A stretch of DNA of 64,000 bases, taken from NCBI GenBank assembly GCA_035403085.1, contig DAONEM010000006.1, positions 19,626 through 83,625 of the forward strand. The letters run 5' to 3'. Below are positions 1 through 8,618 of the stretch, piece by piece (within the stretch, counting starts at the first letter, position 1; each line of letters starts with the position of its first letter). A model generated the notes under the pieces. The model was not told the DNA's origin. It searched no databases and saw nothing but the letters and a program-made list of their open reading frames with translations. The position numbers and the translations under genes are program-made. The stretch comes from JAMOAD01 sp023621955 (GTDB lineage: Bacteria; Acidobacteriota; Aminicenantia; JAMOAD01).

Positions 1-138
1 CGAGGCGGAGCCATACTGGGCTTTTTCGGCTTTCTTCTCCTCTTCCTCTTCGCTTCCAGATTCTACGGGACCATCGGGATGGTGGCCAGTTTTCTGGCCT
101 TCCTCTACAGCTACTTTGTCCCCGAGGAAAAGAGCTGA
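1..138 (+). CDS. C-terminal end of a membrane protein (partial)
   Basis: The window opens inside an open frame that reads 45 codons to a TGA at 136-138. The visible residues form two hydrophobic stretches (around GFFGFLLLFLF and GMVASFLAFLYSYF) and a short charged tail ending PEEKS, so this is the C-terminus of an integral membrane protein. The family cannot be named from this fragment. The stop lies about 75 bases before ftsK on the same strand, so the two could be co-transcribed, although ftsK has its own promoter-like -10 box. Confidence 0.6.
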   Translation, partial: RGGAILGFFGFLLLFLFASRFYGTIGMVASFLAFLYSYFVPEEKS

Positions 139-197
139 CGCCCTTTTCACCCCTTTCGCCGGAACAGCGGAGACTCTTCCGGTCTGGAGGCGAGTTC

Positions 198-206
198 TGC
201 TATAAT
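198..206 (+). promoter_or_regulatory. Extended -10 promoter of ftsK
   Basis: TGCTATAAT is a perfect extended -10 element. No good -35 box is seen 16-18 bp upstream, which is usual for extended -10 promoters. The ATG at 214 lies seven bases after the hexamer, where transcription would be expected to begin, so the message may be leaderless. Confidence 0.55.
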
Positions 207-213
207 GAAGAAA

Positions 214-2643
214 ATGGACGATAAGAGAGAGCTCACCAAGGAAGGGACGGGAATCTTCCTCTTCTTCCTCTCCCTCTTCCTCCTCCTCTCCTTTCTCTCC
301 TTCGACCCTCAAGATCCGGGACTCTTCACCTCTTCGAGCAACCAGGTGAAGAACATCCTCGGTCCCGTAGGGAGTTGGACTGCAGACCTCTTCTTCGGCC
401 TCTTCGGTCTCCCCGCCTATCTCCTGATCGCCCTTCTCCTGATCGCCTCCTACCGCCTCTTCGTGGTTCGGGAAGGGCGCCTCTTTCCTTGGGACAGGGT
501 GGCGGGAACCCTTCTCCTCCTTCTCTCGGCGGGGACCATCCTCCACCTTCTCTCTCCCACGCTCCCCTTCCGGACCAAGGAGCTTCTCAGCGGCGGTCAG
601 GTGGGACAGTTCCTCTCCATTACAGGGGAGAGACTCTTCAAGCCTTTGGGAGTCTCCTTGGTCTCCCTCACCGTTCTCTGTCTCGCCCTGATCCTCTCCT
701 TCCACTTCTCCTTCCGCAGGACCCTGGCGAGGCTGATCGCCCTCTTTCGCTTCCTCAAACAGAGATCGGAGATTCAGAGGGAGAGGAAACGGCGGGCCAC
801 GGCGGACGAAGCCAAAGAGCGACCCCCTTCCAAGAGGACCAAATCCCCTCCTCAGCCGGAAGTGCCTCTTTCTCCCGTCGCCGGTTTGCCTCTGGAGGCG
901 GACCTCCCTCTCCCGGTGGACTCACGGATTCTGGAGAAACCCTCCGCTTCAGGACTTCAGGAGGAGAAGCTCTCTCCCTTGCCTATGACAGGGAACCCCC
1001 TTCCCTGGGAGGAGGAGAAGGGGAACGGAGGGACCTCTTTCTCCTTGGACGGACATGAGGAGAGTCTCAACCTTCCTCCTCCCGCACAAACCCCCAAGAA
1101 GATCCTTCTCACCCCCCGTCCTCAGGATCTGCGCAAGCCAACGGAGAAGGGGAAGAAAGGGTACGAGCTTCCCCCCCTCTCCCTTCTCGATCTCCCCTCG
1201 GAGAAGGGCCCCGTCGTGGACAGTCAAGAGCTGAACGTCAAGAAGACCATCATCGAGGAGAAGCTCCGGGAGTTCAACATCGAGGGTAAAGTTGTGGAGT
1301 ACCACCCCGGGCCGGTGATCTCCACCTTCGAGTACCTCCCCGAGAAGGGCGTGAAGATCGCCCAGATCATCTCCCTGGCGGAGGATCTCTCCATGGCCTT
1401 GAAGGCCGAGAACGTCAGAATCAGCCGCATCAAGGGAAAAGCGACGCTGGGAATCGAGATTCCCAACTACAAACGTCAGCTCATCAACCTCAGGGAGATC
1501 CTCGAGAATCCGGTCTTTCGGGACTCCGAGAGCCTTCTGACCTTCTCGTTGGGGAAGAACGTTCGGGGGACGCCCGTGGTAACGGCCCTGGACTCTATGC
1601 CCCATCTGCTCATCGCCGGGGCGACGGGGATGGGCAAGAGCGTGGCGATCCACTCCATCATCCTGAGCATACTCTACCGGGCGACTCCGGAAGAGGTGAA
1701 GTTTATCCTGGTCGATCCCAAGAGACTCGAGTTCAGCCTCTACGAGCAGCTTCCCCACCTTCTGACCAAGATCGTCCTCGACCCGAAGGAGGCCTCCCAG
1801 GCGCTGAAGTGGGGGATCTACGAGATGGAGAAGAGGCTGAAGATTCTCGCCTCTTTCCAGACCCGGAACATCAAGATGTACAACCGGAAGGTCAAGGATC
1901 TGAAGGAGGGCCGGGGAGAGATGCCCGAAGGGATCACCGAGGCGGATCTCGTCCTGATGCCCTACATCATCATCATCATCGACGAGTTGGCCGACCTGAT
2001 GATGGTGGCCTCCAAGGATGTGGAGAACTCTATCGCCCGTCTCGCCCAGATGGCCAGGGCCGCGGGGATACACCTCATCCTCGCCACCCAGAGGCCGTCG
2101 GTGGACGTGATCACCGGCACGATCAAGAACAACCTCCCTTCCCGGATCGCCCTGACCGTTCCCTCCCGACACGACTCCGCCACGATCATCGACAGCCCCG
2201 GTGCGGAGAAGCTCCTCGGGAAAGGGGACATGCTCTTCATGCCCCCGGCCTCTCAGGCTTTGATCAGGGTCCACGGCTCCTATGTCTCCGAGGAAGAGAT
2301 CGCCCGGTGCGTCAAGTTCGTGCGTTCCCAGAGCAAACCGAAGTTCGATTCCCAGATAATTCTCGCTCCTCCGGTGAGTGAGGGAGGCGACGAGGAGGGA
2401 GGCGAAGTAGACGTCAACGATCCCGAGTTTATCGAAGCCGTCAAGATCGTCGTCACCACGGGAAAGGCTTCGGCATCCTTTCTCCAGAGACGGATGAAGA
2501 TCGGCTACAACAAGGCCGCCCGCTACGTGGAGATCATGGAAGAGCAGGGAATCGTCGGAGCCGGGCAGGGGAGCAAGCCCCGGGATGTCTTGGTGGGCGA
2601 GGAGTTCTTGGAGCAACTGCTCCACAAGAAGTTCAACCAGTAA
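214..2643 (+). CDS. ftsK: DNA translocase FtsK/SpoIIIE
   Basis: Membrane-anchored ATPase that pumps chromosomal DNA across the division septum and helps resolve chromosome dimers. The N-terminal ~180 residues hold about four transmembrane helices. A charged, proline-rich linker follows (to ~residue 330), then the FtsK alpha/beta motor with Walker A GATGMGKS near residue 470 and Walker B IIIIIDELADLM near 590. A C-terminal winged-helix gamma domain (~730-800) would read KOPS-type DNA sites. The size (809 aa) is typical of the short-linker class. The frame also has an ATG at 205, but that codon lies inside the TATAAT box (201-206), so 214 is preferred for the local transcript. A transcript reading through from upstream could use 205, with a GGAGG at 186-190. 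Family assignment is secure; the start is less so. Confidence 0.95.
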   Translation: MDDKRELTKEGTGIFLFFLSLFLLLSFLSFDPQDPGLFTSSSNQVKNILGPVGSWTADLFFGLFGLPAYLLIALLLIASYRLFVVREGRLFPWDRVAGTLLLLLSAGTILHLLSPTLPFRTKELLSGGQVGQFLSITGERLFKPLGVSLVSLTVLCLALILSFHFSFRRTLARLIALFRFLKQRSEIQRERKRRATADEAKERPPSKRTKSPPQPEVPLSPVAGLPLEADLPLPVDSRILEKPSASGLQEEKLSPLPMTGNPLPWEEEKGNGGTSFSLDGHEESLNLPPPAQTPKKILLTPRPQDLRKPTEKGKKGYELPPLSLLDLPSEKGPVVDSQELNVKKTIIEEKLREFNIEGKVVEYHPGPVISTFEYLPEKGVKIAQIISLAEDLSMALKAENVRISRIKGKATLGIEIPNYKRQLINLREILENPVFRDSESLLTFSLGKNVRGTPVVTALDSMPHLLIAGATGMGKSVAIHSIILSILYRATPEEVKFILVDPKRLEFSLYEQLPHLLTKIVLDPKEASQALKWGIYEMEKRLKILASFQTRNIKMYNRKVKDLKEGRGEMPEGITEADLVLMPYIIIIIDELADLMMVASKDVENSIARLAQMARAAGIHLILATQRPSVDVITGTIKNNLPSRIALTVPSRHDSATIIDSPGAEKLLGKGDMLFMPPASQALIRVHGSYVSEEEIARCVKFVRSQSKPKFDSQIILAPPVSEGGDEEGGEVDVNDPEFIEAVKIVVTTGKASASFLQRRMKIGYNKAARYVEIMEEQGIVGAGQGSKPRDVLVGEEFLEQLLHKKFNQ

Positions 2644-2765
2644 CCTTCATCCCCCGTTTTTTCTGCGCTTCTTCCCGATCTACGCCCCTCTTTCTGGGTT
2701 CATCTCCGGTTTAGCCACGGGGCTGCGTCTTTCGAAGGAGTGGGCAGGAAAAATTGTTGTGGCTC

Positions 2766-2794
2766 TTGCTTTTTCGCTCCCTCTTGGGTATGGT
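2766..2794 (+). promoter_or_regulatory. Promoter of apt-histidine kinase operon
   Basis: TTGCTT (2766-2771) and TATGGT (2789-2794) are separated by 17 bp. The expected start is about 20 bases before the apt ATG. The rest of the 2644-2820 gap shows nothing else I recognise. Confidence 0.4.
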
Positions 2795-2820
2795 TTTTCA
2801 TAGTGCTCAAGGAGGCTTTC

Positions 2821-3336
2821 ATGCGGAATCTAGAGAGTTACATCAGGGATGTACCGGATTTTCCCAAACCGGGGATTCTCTTCAAGGACATCACCACACT
2901 GCTGAAGGATAAAGAGGGGTTCAAGGCGGCCATTGACGCCCTCTACGAGAAGGTGAAGGACATTCAGGTCGACAAGGTCATCGGGATCGAGTCCAGGGGG
3001 TTTATCTTCGCGCCCCTCTTGGCCTACCGCCTGGGCGCGGGGTTCGTGCCGGTCCGTAAGCCTGGAAAACTGCCCGCGGAGACGGTGAAGATCTCCTATG
3101 ACCTGGAGTATGGGCAGGATTCTCTGGAGATCCACAAGGATGCCCTCAACCGGGGTGACCGCGTTCTGATCGTGGACGATCTGGTCGCCACAGGGGGAAC
3201 CGCCGAAGCTGTCTGCAAGATGGTCGAGCAACTCGGGGGCACCGTGGCGGCGGTGGAGTTCTTGGTGGAACTCAACTTCCTCAAGGGAAGGGACCGTTTC
3301 TCCTCTTACCCCTTCTTCTCCCTGCTCAGATATTGA
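2821..3336 (+). CDS. apt: Adenine phosphoribosyltransferase
   Basis: Purine salvage enzyme converting adenine and PRPP to AMP in the cytosol. The 171-aa protein has the family features: an N-terminal IRDVPDFPKPGILFKDIT segment, the ESRGFIF loop near residue 58, and the PRPP-binding motif VLIVDDLVATGGT near residues 116-128. The start at 2821 is chosen because AAGGAGG lies eight bases upstream; the frame stays open further 5' but those residues do not belong to the family. The stop overlaps the TTG start of the next gene (TTGA), which indicates translational coupling with the sensor kinase. Confidence 0.95.
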   Translation: MRNLESYIRDVPDFPKPGILFKDITTLLKDKEGFKAAIDALYEKVKDIQVDKVIGIESRGFIFAPLLAYRLGAGFVPVRKPGKLPAETVKISYDLEYGQDSLEIHKDALNRGDRVLIVDDLVATGGTAEAVCKMVEQLGGTVAAVEFLVELNFLKGRDRFSSYPFFSLLRY

Positions 3337-6300
3337 AAAGGCGCCGACTTTTCCTCCTCCTTTTGCCTCTTGGGGTCCTCCTTTTCGGATCGTTTTTCTT
3401 GCGACCCCTCTTCGTCCCTTCTCAAGAGAGGGTGGACGCCGGAAGGGTCAAGGAGACGAAGGGTCGGCTTCTCTCTCTGATCGAGGATCTCTCAGGAACG
3501 GACCCTTCCCGGTACGGGGAGGAGCTTTGGAGGGAGGCGAGTCCTCTCACCTGGCGAGGGGACGTTCCTCTGGTGGATCCTCAGGGGTTGCCCGAAAACC
3601 GTCCCTTCTTGCTTCTGAACGAAGAGGTTCCTTACCTTGGCCTTCGAAGGGGCGAGAGGGTTCGCTACATCTCCTTGGCCACAGTAGACCCTTTAACGCG
3701 TCAGAGGGGCGGGGAGCTCCTCCTCCCCCAAGATCGGGCGGGAGTCCTCCTCGAGTATATCCCCTGGCAGGAGAGGGGGCGTTGGAAGGGCCTCGAGAGG
3801 AGACATCCCGACGCCCGGGGAGGGAAGAGGCAAACGCTCCTGAGAAGCCCCCAAGGGGATCCCCTCATCCTCTTGACGCTGGAGGAGGCTACAGGGGGGT
3901 TCCCTCCCTCCCGGGGAAGGGAGAGGGGGGAGCTGGTCTTTCACCTCTTCTGGTTCTCTCTCATCCCCCTCCTTCTCTCTCTCCCCTCTGTGAAGAGGGG
4001 GTTGGGGATTCTCTTTCTCCTTCGAGTGCTCTCTCTTCCCCTCTTCTGCTCTTCCTGGACCGAGGCCCTCCTCCCTCTGGACTTCCTGAGGGCCGGTTCC
4101 TGGCTCGTTCTTTGCCTTCTGGCCATCCGCTACCTCCTTCCCAAAGTTTTCCTTCTGCCCTTCTTCTTCTGGACACTGCTCATCTCTTACCGTTGCCTGG
4201 ATTCCCTGATCCCCCGTATCGAGACGACCCTTCAGCTTTGGCCCTTCTGGTTTCTTCAGCTCCCTTTTCTCATCGCCCTCTTCTGTCCCCAAGACAAGCC
4301 TCTGACGAGGCGGGGGAGGTTGATCTTCTTGGGACTGGTTCTTCTCTTCCACTCCTACTCCTCCTGGTCCCTCATGACCAAGGCCAGAGACAACCTCTTG
4401 GCCGAGGCCATCGTGAGGATGGATAGGGAGGGGGAAGCCCCCACCATCAGGCTCAGAGAGAAGTTGTCTGCCCTCCCGGAGGATTGGTTCTCCCGAGGCG
4501 GAAAGAGAGAGCTATCACACTTCTTGGAGACCTTTTTCCCCGCCGGAGGGGAGGGACTCTTCCCTTCGGCGGCCCTCTACAAGGACGGTCGGATGGTCGA
4601 GTACGCCTCGCCCAACCTTCCCGCTTCGGCCTTGGGAGTTCTCCTCCCCCTCTTCGACTCCACCCGATGGAGGGAGGAGAAGAGTCTCCGTTACGTCGGG
4701 GGCTTTCCCGTGGAGCTTCAACTCTTCGGGCGCTCTTTCCTGGACCCCTCGGGGGAGAAGCTGATCCTCCTGGTCTTCTTCTCCCGGCAGGAACCGAACC
4801 CCTTCTCCGGATCCCCCTCGAATCCGACATTAACGGCAAAGGGAGTGGCCTTTTTTCCTCTCTCCGGAGGGGAGGGTGTCAAGGTGATCTCCCGGAACGG
4901 AACGCAAGCTCTGGTCCGACGGGGGGGAGAGAGTTACCGGGGCCGTTTCGTCTCCCAAGGGAGCCGTCCCTCCTTCCTGGGGTACCGTCGACAGACCCTC
5001 GTCAACCTGGGGGCCAACCTCCTTCGGGTCTCGGGACCACTCCTTTTGGTCTACTTTCTCCTCTTGATCCTCTTCAGGGGGCACCGGTTTCTCAACTCCC
5101 TCTTTGCCAGGTTTTCCGCCCTCCTTTTCGGGAGTTCCTTCCTTCTTGTCTTGGTTCTACAGCTCTCCTTGGGGGGCTTCTGGGAGAGGTGGAGGGGGAG
5201 GGAGAGGGTGCAAAGGTTCCAAGAGGAGGGGGAGATTCTCCGGAAGAACTTCCTCCTCCTTCAGAGCTCAGGCTCCTCCCCTCAGGAGGCGGCCTTTGCG
5301 GTCCACCGGCTCTCCGGTCGTGCCATCGTGCTCTACGAAGGACTTCGGGCCTCATTTTTCCTGGGTCATCCCAACCCCTGGCGGCCGGTGTTGCCCTTGG
5401 AGGCCTTCCGAGTGGGCAGGTCCGGGCAGGAGAGTTTCCTCTCCCTCTCGACCGGAGGGGAGGCCCTCTTCTTCTTTCCGGACTCCTCCCAGAACCGTTA
5501 TGTGGCCCTCCTCTTCCCCTCCAGGGGCGATGAGGATGTGGATGGATTCTCCGACCCCTTCTTGGTTTACACCCTCCTCCTCGCGCTTCTGGCGACTTGG
5601 ATAGGCGGGGCGATCAACGCCAGATGGCGGAGGGGCTTTTCTCGGGTGACTACGGCTTTGGGTTCTCTGGAGGAGGGACAGTATCCGATTCTCCCTGAGG
5701 GGGGAGTGGAGGAGACCAGGGAGTTTGTCTCACGGTACAACCACCTGGTGGGACAGTTGAAGGAGCAGAGGGGAAAGATCGAGGAACTCACCGAGAAGGA
5801 AGCCCTCCTGAAACTTGCCAGGAAGGCCGCCCATGAGATTAAAAACCCTCTGACCCCCATCAAGTTGAACATCGAACACCTGGCCTCTCTGAAAAAGCGT
5901 GGCAGCGAGGACTTTCCTGAGCTCTTCGATGAGCTGATCCCCCTTACCCTCAAGGAGATCGCCAAGTTGGAGGGGGTGGTGAGGGATTTTCTCAACTTCT
6001 CTCGTCAAGAGCCTTTGATCAAGGAGAGGGTCTCCCTGGCGGCCTTCGCGAGAAAGCTTCAACTCCTCTTCCAGGGCTACCACATCGATTTTCAGGTGGA
6101 TGTTCCCCAGGATGCGGTGCTCTGGTCCAGCGAGAGCCCCTTGGAAACGGTCTTCAAAAACCTGGTTTTGAACGCCCTGGAGGCGATGAAAGAGGACCGG
6201 CGGCTCGTCCTGACGGCCAAGCCCGATGGGGGGTTCTGGGAACTATGCCTGAGGGATTACGGAGAAGGGGTTCGGGAGCAGGACAAAGAGAAGATCTTCC

Positions 6301-6470
6301 TCTCCGGTTTTTCCACGAAGAAGGGGAGCGGCCTTGGCCTCAGCATTGTCAGGGAGATCGTTCAAAGGTTGAACGGCGAGATCCGTGTCCTCTCCTGGGA
6401 AGACAAAGGGACCTTGGTGATTCTCCGCTTCCCCGCCGCCCCAGAATCACAGGGTGGGGGAGAGGCATAG
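3333..6470 (+). CDS. NtrY-like membrane sensor histidine kinase
   Basis: A 1045-aa two-component sensor. Visible parts in order: an N-terminal helix (1-25), a cluster of hydrophobic segments (~200-345), an extracytoplasmic stretch, further helices (~565-620), a second extracytoplasmic stretch, a last helix (~740-765), a HAMP-like region, a HisKA domain with phospho-acceptor His834 in AHEIKNPLTPIKLN, and a HATPase_c domain with N-box NLVLNALEAM, DYGEGV and GSGLGLSIV. The HEIKNPLTPIKLN wording is typical of the NtrY branch. It starts with TTG overlapping the apt stop. No response regulator lies beside it, so its partner is elsewhere; the NtrC-like regulator at 32.7 kb already has its own kinase. 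The input signal is unknown. Confidence 0.88.
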   Translation: MKRRRLFLLLLPLGVLLFGSFFLRPLFVPSQERVDAGRVKETKGRLLSLIEDLSGTDPSRYGEELWREASPLTWRGDVPLVDPQGLPENRPFLLLNEEVPYLGLRRGERVRYISLATVDPLTRQRGGELLLPQDRAGVLLEYIPWQERGRWKGLERRHPDARGGKRQTLLRSPQGDPLILLTLEEATGGFPPSRGRERGELVFHLFWFSLIPLLLSLPSVKRGLGILFLLRVLSLPLFCSSWTEALLPLDFLRAGSWLVLCLLAIRYLLPKVFLLPFFFWTLLISYRCLDSLIPRIETTLQLWPFWFLQLPFLIALFCPQDKPLTRRGRLIFLGLVLLFHSYSSWSLMTKARDNLLAEAIVRMDREGEAPTIRLREKLSALPEDWFSRGGKRELSHFLETFFPAGGEGLFPSAALYKDGRMVEYASPNLPASALGVLLPLFDSTRWREEKSLRYVGGFPVELQLFGRSFLDPSGEKLILLVFFSRQEPNPFSGSPSNPTLTAKGVAFFPLSGGEGVKVISRNGTQALVRRGGESYRGRFVSQGSRPSFLGYRRQTLVNLGANLLRVSGPLLLVYFLLLILFRGHRFLNSLFARFSALLFGSSFLLVLVLQLSLGGFWERWRGRERVQRFQEEGEILRKNFLLLQSSGSSPQEAAFAVHRLSGRAIVLYEGLRASFFLGHPNPWRPVLPLEAFRVGRSGQESFLSLSTGGEALFFFPDSSQNRYVALLFPSRGDEDVDGFSDPFLVYTLLLALLATWIGGAINARWRRGFSRVTTALGSLEEGQYPILPEGGVEETREFVSRYNHLVGQLKEQRGKIEELTEKEALLKLARKAAHEIKNPLTPIKLNIEHLASLKKRGSEDFPELFDELIPLTLKEIAKLEGVVRDFLNFSRQEPLIKERVSLAAFARKLQLLFQGYHIDFQVDVPQDAVLWSSESPLETVFKNLVLNALEAMKEDRRLVLTAKPDGGFWELCLRDYGEGVREQDKEKIFLSGFSTKKGSGLGLSIVREIVQRLNGEIRVLSWEDKGTLVILRFPAAPESQGGGEA

Positions 6471-6533
6471 GCAAGGCCTGGTTGTGGAAAACCCTGGTAT
6501 AGACCCCTGACCTCAGCCCCTGCCAAGCCATCC

Positions 6534-6561
6534 TTGACACCCCCCTTGAGGGTGATACAAT
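6534..6561 (+). promoter_or_regulatory. Promoter of LOG-family gene
   Basis: TTGACA (6534-6539) and TACAAT (6556-6561), 16 bp apart, lie about 30 bases before the preferred start at 6592. Confidence 0.6.
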
Positions 6562-6591
6562 GGCTTTCTTCCCTTCATGAGCGAGGTGACC

Positions 6592-7458
6592 ATGAAATAC
6601 CGATATCAGCCGACGGCGGAAGGGCCTGTCAAGGCCTACGAGAATAAGGACTTCATCCACAGCCCCGAAGCCCGAACCGTTCGTGTCCTCTGTGAGTTTC
6701 TGGAACCGGGAGCCCGTTTCGAGGCTCTCAACATCAAAGACACGGTGGTCTTCTTCGGTTCCGCTCGGGTCGTTCCTACGGAGCAAGCCGCGCTCATGTT
6801 GAAGAAGGCGGAAGAGGAGAAGGCGGCAGACCCGGCCAACCCCCTCTGCGAGGGGAAGAGGCTCGCGGCGGTCCGGGCGGTGGAGCTCTCCAGGTATTAC
6901 GAAGACGCCGCCGACCTTGCCGCTCGGATCACACGGTGGTCCAAGGAGCTCAAGGATCCGGAACACCGCTTCATCGTCTGTTCCGGAGGAGGGCCAGGGA
7001 TCATGGAGGCCGCCAACCGGGGGGCGAGCCGCGAACACGGAGCCACCATCGGCCTGAACATCAGCCTTCCCCATGAACAGTACGCCAACCCCTATATCTC
7101 CCGGGAGATGACCTTCGAGTTTCACTACTTCTTCATGAGGAAGTTTTGGTTCGTCTACCTGGCGAAGGCCCTCATCGTCTTCCCGGGTGGGTTCGGAACC
7201 ATGGACGAACTCTTCGAGCTCCTGACCCTTGTTCAGACAGGCAAACACAAGAATAGAATGCCGATCGTTCTCTTCGGCGCCTCCTACTGGAGGGAAATCT
7301 TGAACTTCGATGCGTTAGTGAAATGGGGTATGGTTTCGCCGCGGGATCTCTCCCTCTTTAAGATCTGCGAAACCGTCGACGAGGCCTTCGACTACCTTCG
7401 CGAGGAACTCACGCAACACTACCTGGTCAAGCCGAACGGAGAGGAAGAGAACTCCTGA
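6592..7458 (+). CDS. LOG family protein (nucleotide phosphoribohydrolase-like)
   Basis: A 288-aa member of the LOG/TIGR00730 family, formerly mislabelled lysine decarboxylase. Characterised members cleave ribose 5'-phosphate from cytokinin nucleotides or other purine nucleotide monophosphates. Seen here: VVFFGSARV at the first strand, the nucleotide-binding VCSGGGPGIMEAANRGA, and the diagnostic catalytic motif PGGFGTMDELFE. It belongs to the longer form with an N-terminal extension of about 50 residues. Start 6592 is chosen because GAGGTG lies just upstream; an ATG at 6577 has no binding site. It is transcribed alone and converges on mazG, sharing a hairpin with it at the 3' end. The true substrate is not shown. 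Confidence 0.88.
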   Translation: MKYRYQPTAEGPVKAYENKDFIHSPEARTVRVLCEFLEPGARFEALNIKDTVVFFGSARVVPTEQAALMLKKAEEEKAADPANPLCEGKRLAAVRAVELSRYYEDAADLAARITRWSKELKDPEHRFIVCSGGGPGIMEAANRGASREHGATIGLNISLPHEQYANPYISREMTFEFHYFFMRKFWFVYLAKALIVFPGGFGTMDELFELLTLVQTGKHKNRMPIVLFGASYWREILNFDALVKWGMVSPRDLSLFKICETVDEAFDYLREELTQHYLVKPNGEEENS

Positions 7459-7481
7459 GAGAGAGTCTCAGGAGTTCTCTT
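7445..7481. terminator. Perfect 16-bp inverted repeat at the LOG/mazG convergence
   Basis: Arms at 7445-7460 and 7466-7481 pair perfectly around a 5-base loop. The hairpin contains the last codons and stop of both converging genes. It lacks a long T-run on either side, so termination strength is uncertain. Confidence 0.5.
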
Positions 7482-8244
7482 CTCCCTTGATCTTCTCCCA
7501 GAACCTCTCCAGAAGCTCTGGAGATGCGGGCTTCTCCTCCCCCTCCAGGAGGGTGAGGAGCCTTTCATAACGGCGGCGGAACTTGTCGTTGGCCCTCTTC
7601 AAGGCCAGCTCGGGGTTGATCTCCATCTTCCTGGCCAATTGAGCGACCGAAAAAAGCAGGTCCCCCAGCTCCTCCTCCGTCTTCTCCCCTTTCTCCCTTC
7701 CCCTCCAAGCCTCCTCGACCTCCCTGGCCTCCTCGGCGACCTTGGCCAGGACGTCTTCGGGGAGAGACCAGTCGAACCCGATCTTGGTCGATTCCCTCCC
7801 CTGGTAATAGGCCTCGGTGAGGGCGGGAAACTTTCTGAACTTCTTCAGGGGTGAGGAGCTTTTCCCCTTCTTCTTCTCCTTCATCTGATCCCAACGGGCC
7901 TTCGCCTCCGCAGGAGAAGAGGCGTGAAGGTCGCCGAAGACGTGGGGATGGCGGAAGAGGAGTTTGTCGTTGAGGGTGGTGATCACATCGTTCAGTGAAA
8001 GTTTTCCCTCCTCTTCGAGGATACGGCAGACGAAAACGACTTGGAGGAGGCAATCCCCGAGTTCTTCCCGAATGTTCTCGTCGTCGTTCTTGTCGATAGC
8101 GTCGACTAATTCGTAAGACTCTTCGATGATGTTGGCCCTGAGGGATTCCAGGGTCTGGGCCCTGTCCCAGGGACATCCGTCGGGTGAGCGGAGCCGGGCC
8201 ATGATGGAGAGAAGTTGTTGGAGCGAATCTTTAGGGTCTGTCAA
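7468..8244 (-). CDS. mazG: Nucleoside triphosphate pyrophosphohydrolase MazG
   Basis: Hydrolyses (d)NTPs to NMP plus pyrophosphate, a house-cleaning and stress role. The 258-aa protein carries two MazG repeats. The first has CPWDRAQT, ESYELVDAID and REELGDCLLQVVF; the second has KIGFDW, EVEEAWRGR and EEELGDLLFSVAQLAR. The E..E/E..D clusters bind Mg2+. The length matches E. coli MazG (263 aa). The frame is open to 8535, but that stretch is the cupin gene read in another frame. I take the TTG at 8244, which has AAGAGG six bases upstream. It lies 26 bases after the cupin stop, in the same leftward operon. Confidence 0.92.
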   Translation of the reverse strand: MTDPKDSLQQLLSIMARLRSPDGCPWDRAQTLESLRANIIEESYELVDAIDKNDDENIREELGDCLLQVVFVCRILEEEGKLSLNDVITTLNDKLLFRHPHVFGDLHASSPAEAKARWDQMKEKKKGKSSSPLKKFRKFPALTEAYYQGRESTKIGFDWSLPEDVLAKVAEEAREVEEAWRGREKGEKTEEELGDLLFSVAQLARKMEINPELALKRANDKFRRRYERLLTLLEGEEKPASPELLERFWEKIKGEENS

Positions 8245-8270
8245 TTGGAACCTCTTGAAGGGGAGGGGTT

Positions 8271-8606
8271 TCAGCTCTTGGGGATGACGCAAATGAAACG
8301 GAAGGCTTCGTTGCCTGTGTTGCGAAAACCGTGCTTTTCGTCGGCGGGGACGTAGACGATCTCTTCCTTGGTCAGGGGGAGCTCCCCGTTCTCGCCTGTG
8401 AGGGCGCCGTTTCCTTCCAGAACGAAGACCTCGTGTTCCCAAGGGTGGCTGTGAAGGGAGATCTCTCCCTTTGGGGCGACCTCGAGGACCCTCATGTAGA
8501 AGTTCGGCATATCGTCCCGGGGACCCAGAAGCCAACGGATTGAAGTCCCCTTTGCGGTGGTGACGTTCTCAGGCATAACGGCGTGAAGACTCTTTTTGAT
8601 TGCCAT
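8271..8606 (-). CDS. Single-domain cupin protein
   Basis: A 111-aa cupin_2 barrel. Metal-ligand candidates are His52, His54 and Glu58 in HSHPWEHEVFVLEG and His92 in PADEKHGFRN, matching the two cupin motifs, so a bound divalent metal is likely. Small cupins of this kind include isomerases, dioxygenases and sugar-binding proteins, and nothing here decides between them. AAGGAGGA lies seven bases before the ATG. It sits between rnc and mazG with 12- and 26-base gaps, so all are probably on one transcript. Confidence 0.85.
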   Translation of the reverse strand: MAIKKSLHAVMPENVTTAKGTSIRWLLGPRDDMPNFYMRVLEVAPKGEISLHSHPWEHEVFVLEGNGALTGENGELPLTKEEIVYVPADEKHGFRNTGNEAFRFICVIPKS

Positions 8607-8618
8607 CGGTACTCCTCC

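Noticed and set aside
949..2625. 558-codon open frame on the minus strand opposite ftsK
   Set aside because: It is a mirror frame of a highly conserved gene; its translation is Gly/Asp/Leu/His-rich without any family motif, and ftsK is certain.
3693..4352. 219-codon minus-strand frame within the NtrY-like kinase
   Set aside because: Charged low-complexity shadow of the hydrophobic N-terminal region; no ribosome-binding site or motif.
8245..8535. N-terminal extension of MazG
   Set aside because: The added residues are Arg/Pro-rich and come from the cupin gene in another frame; a TTG with a good ribosome-binding site gives the normal MazG length.
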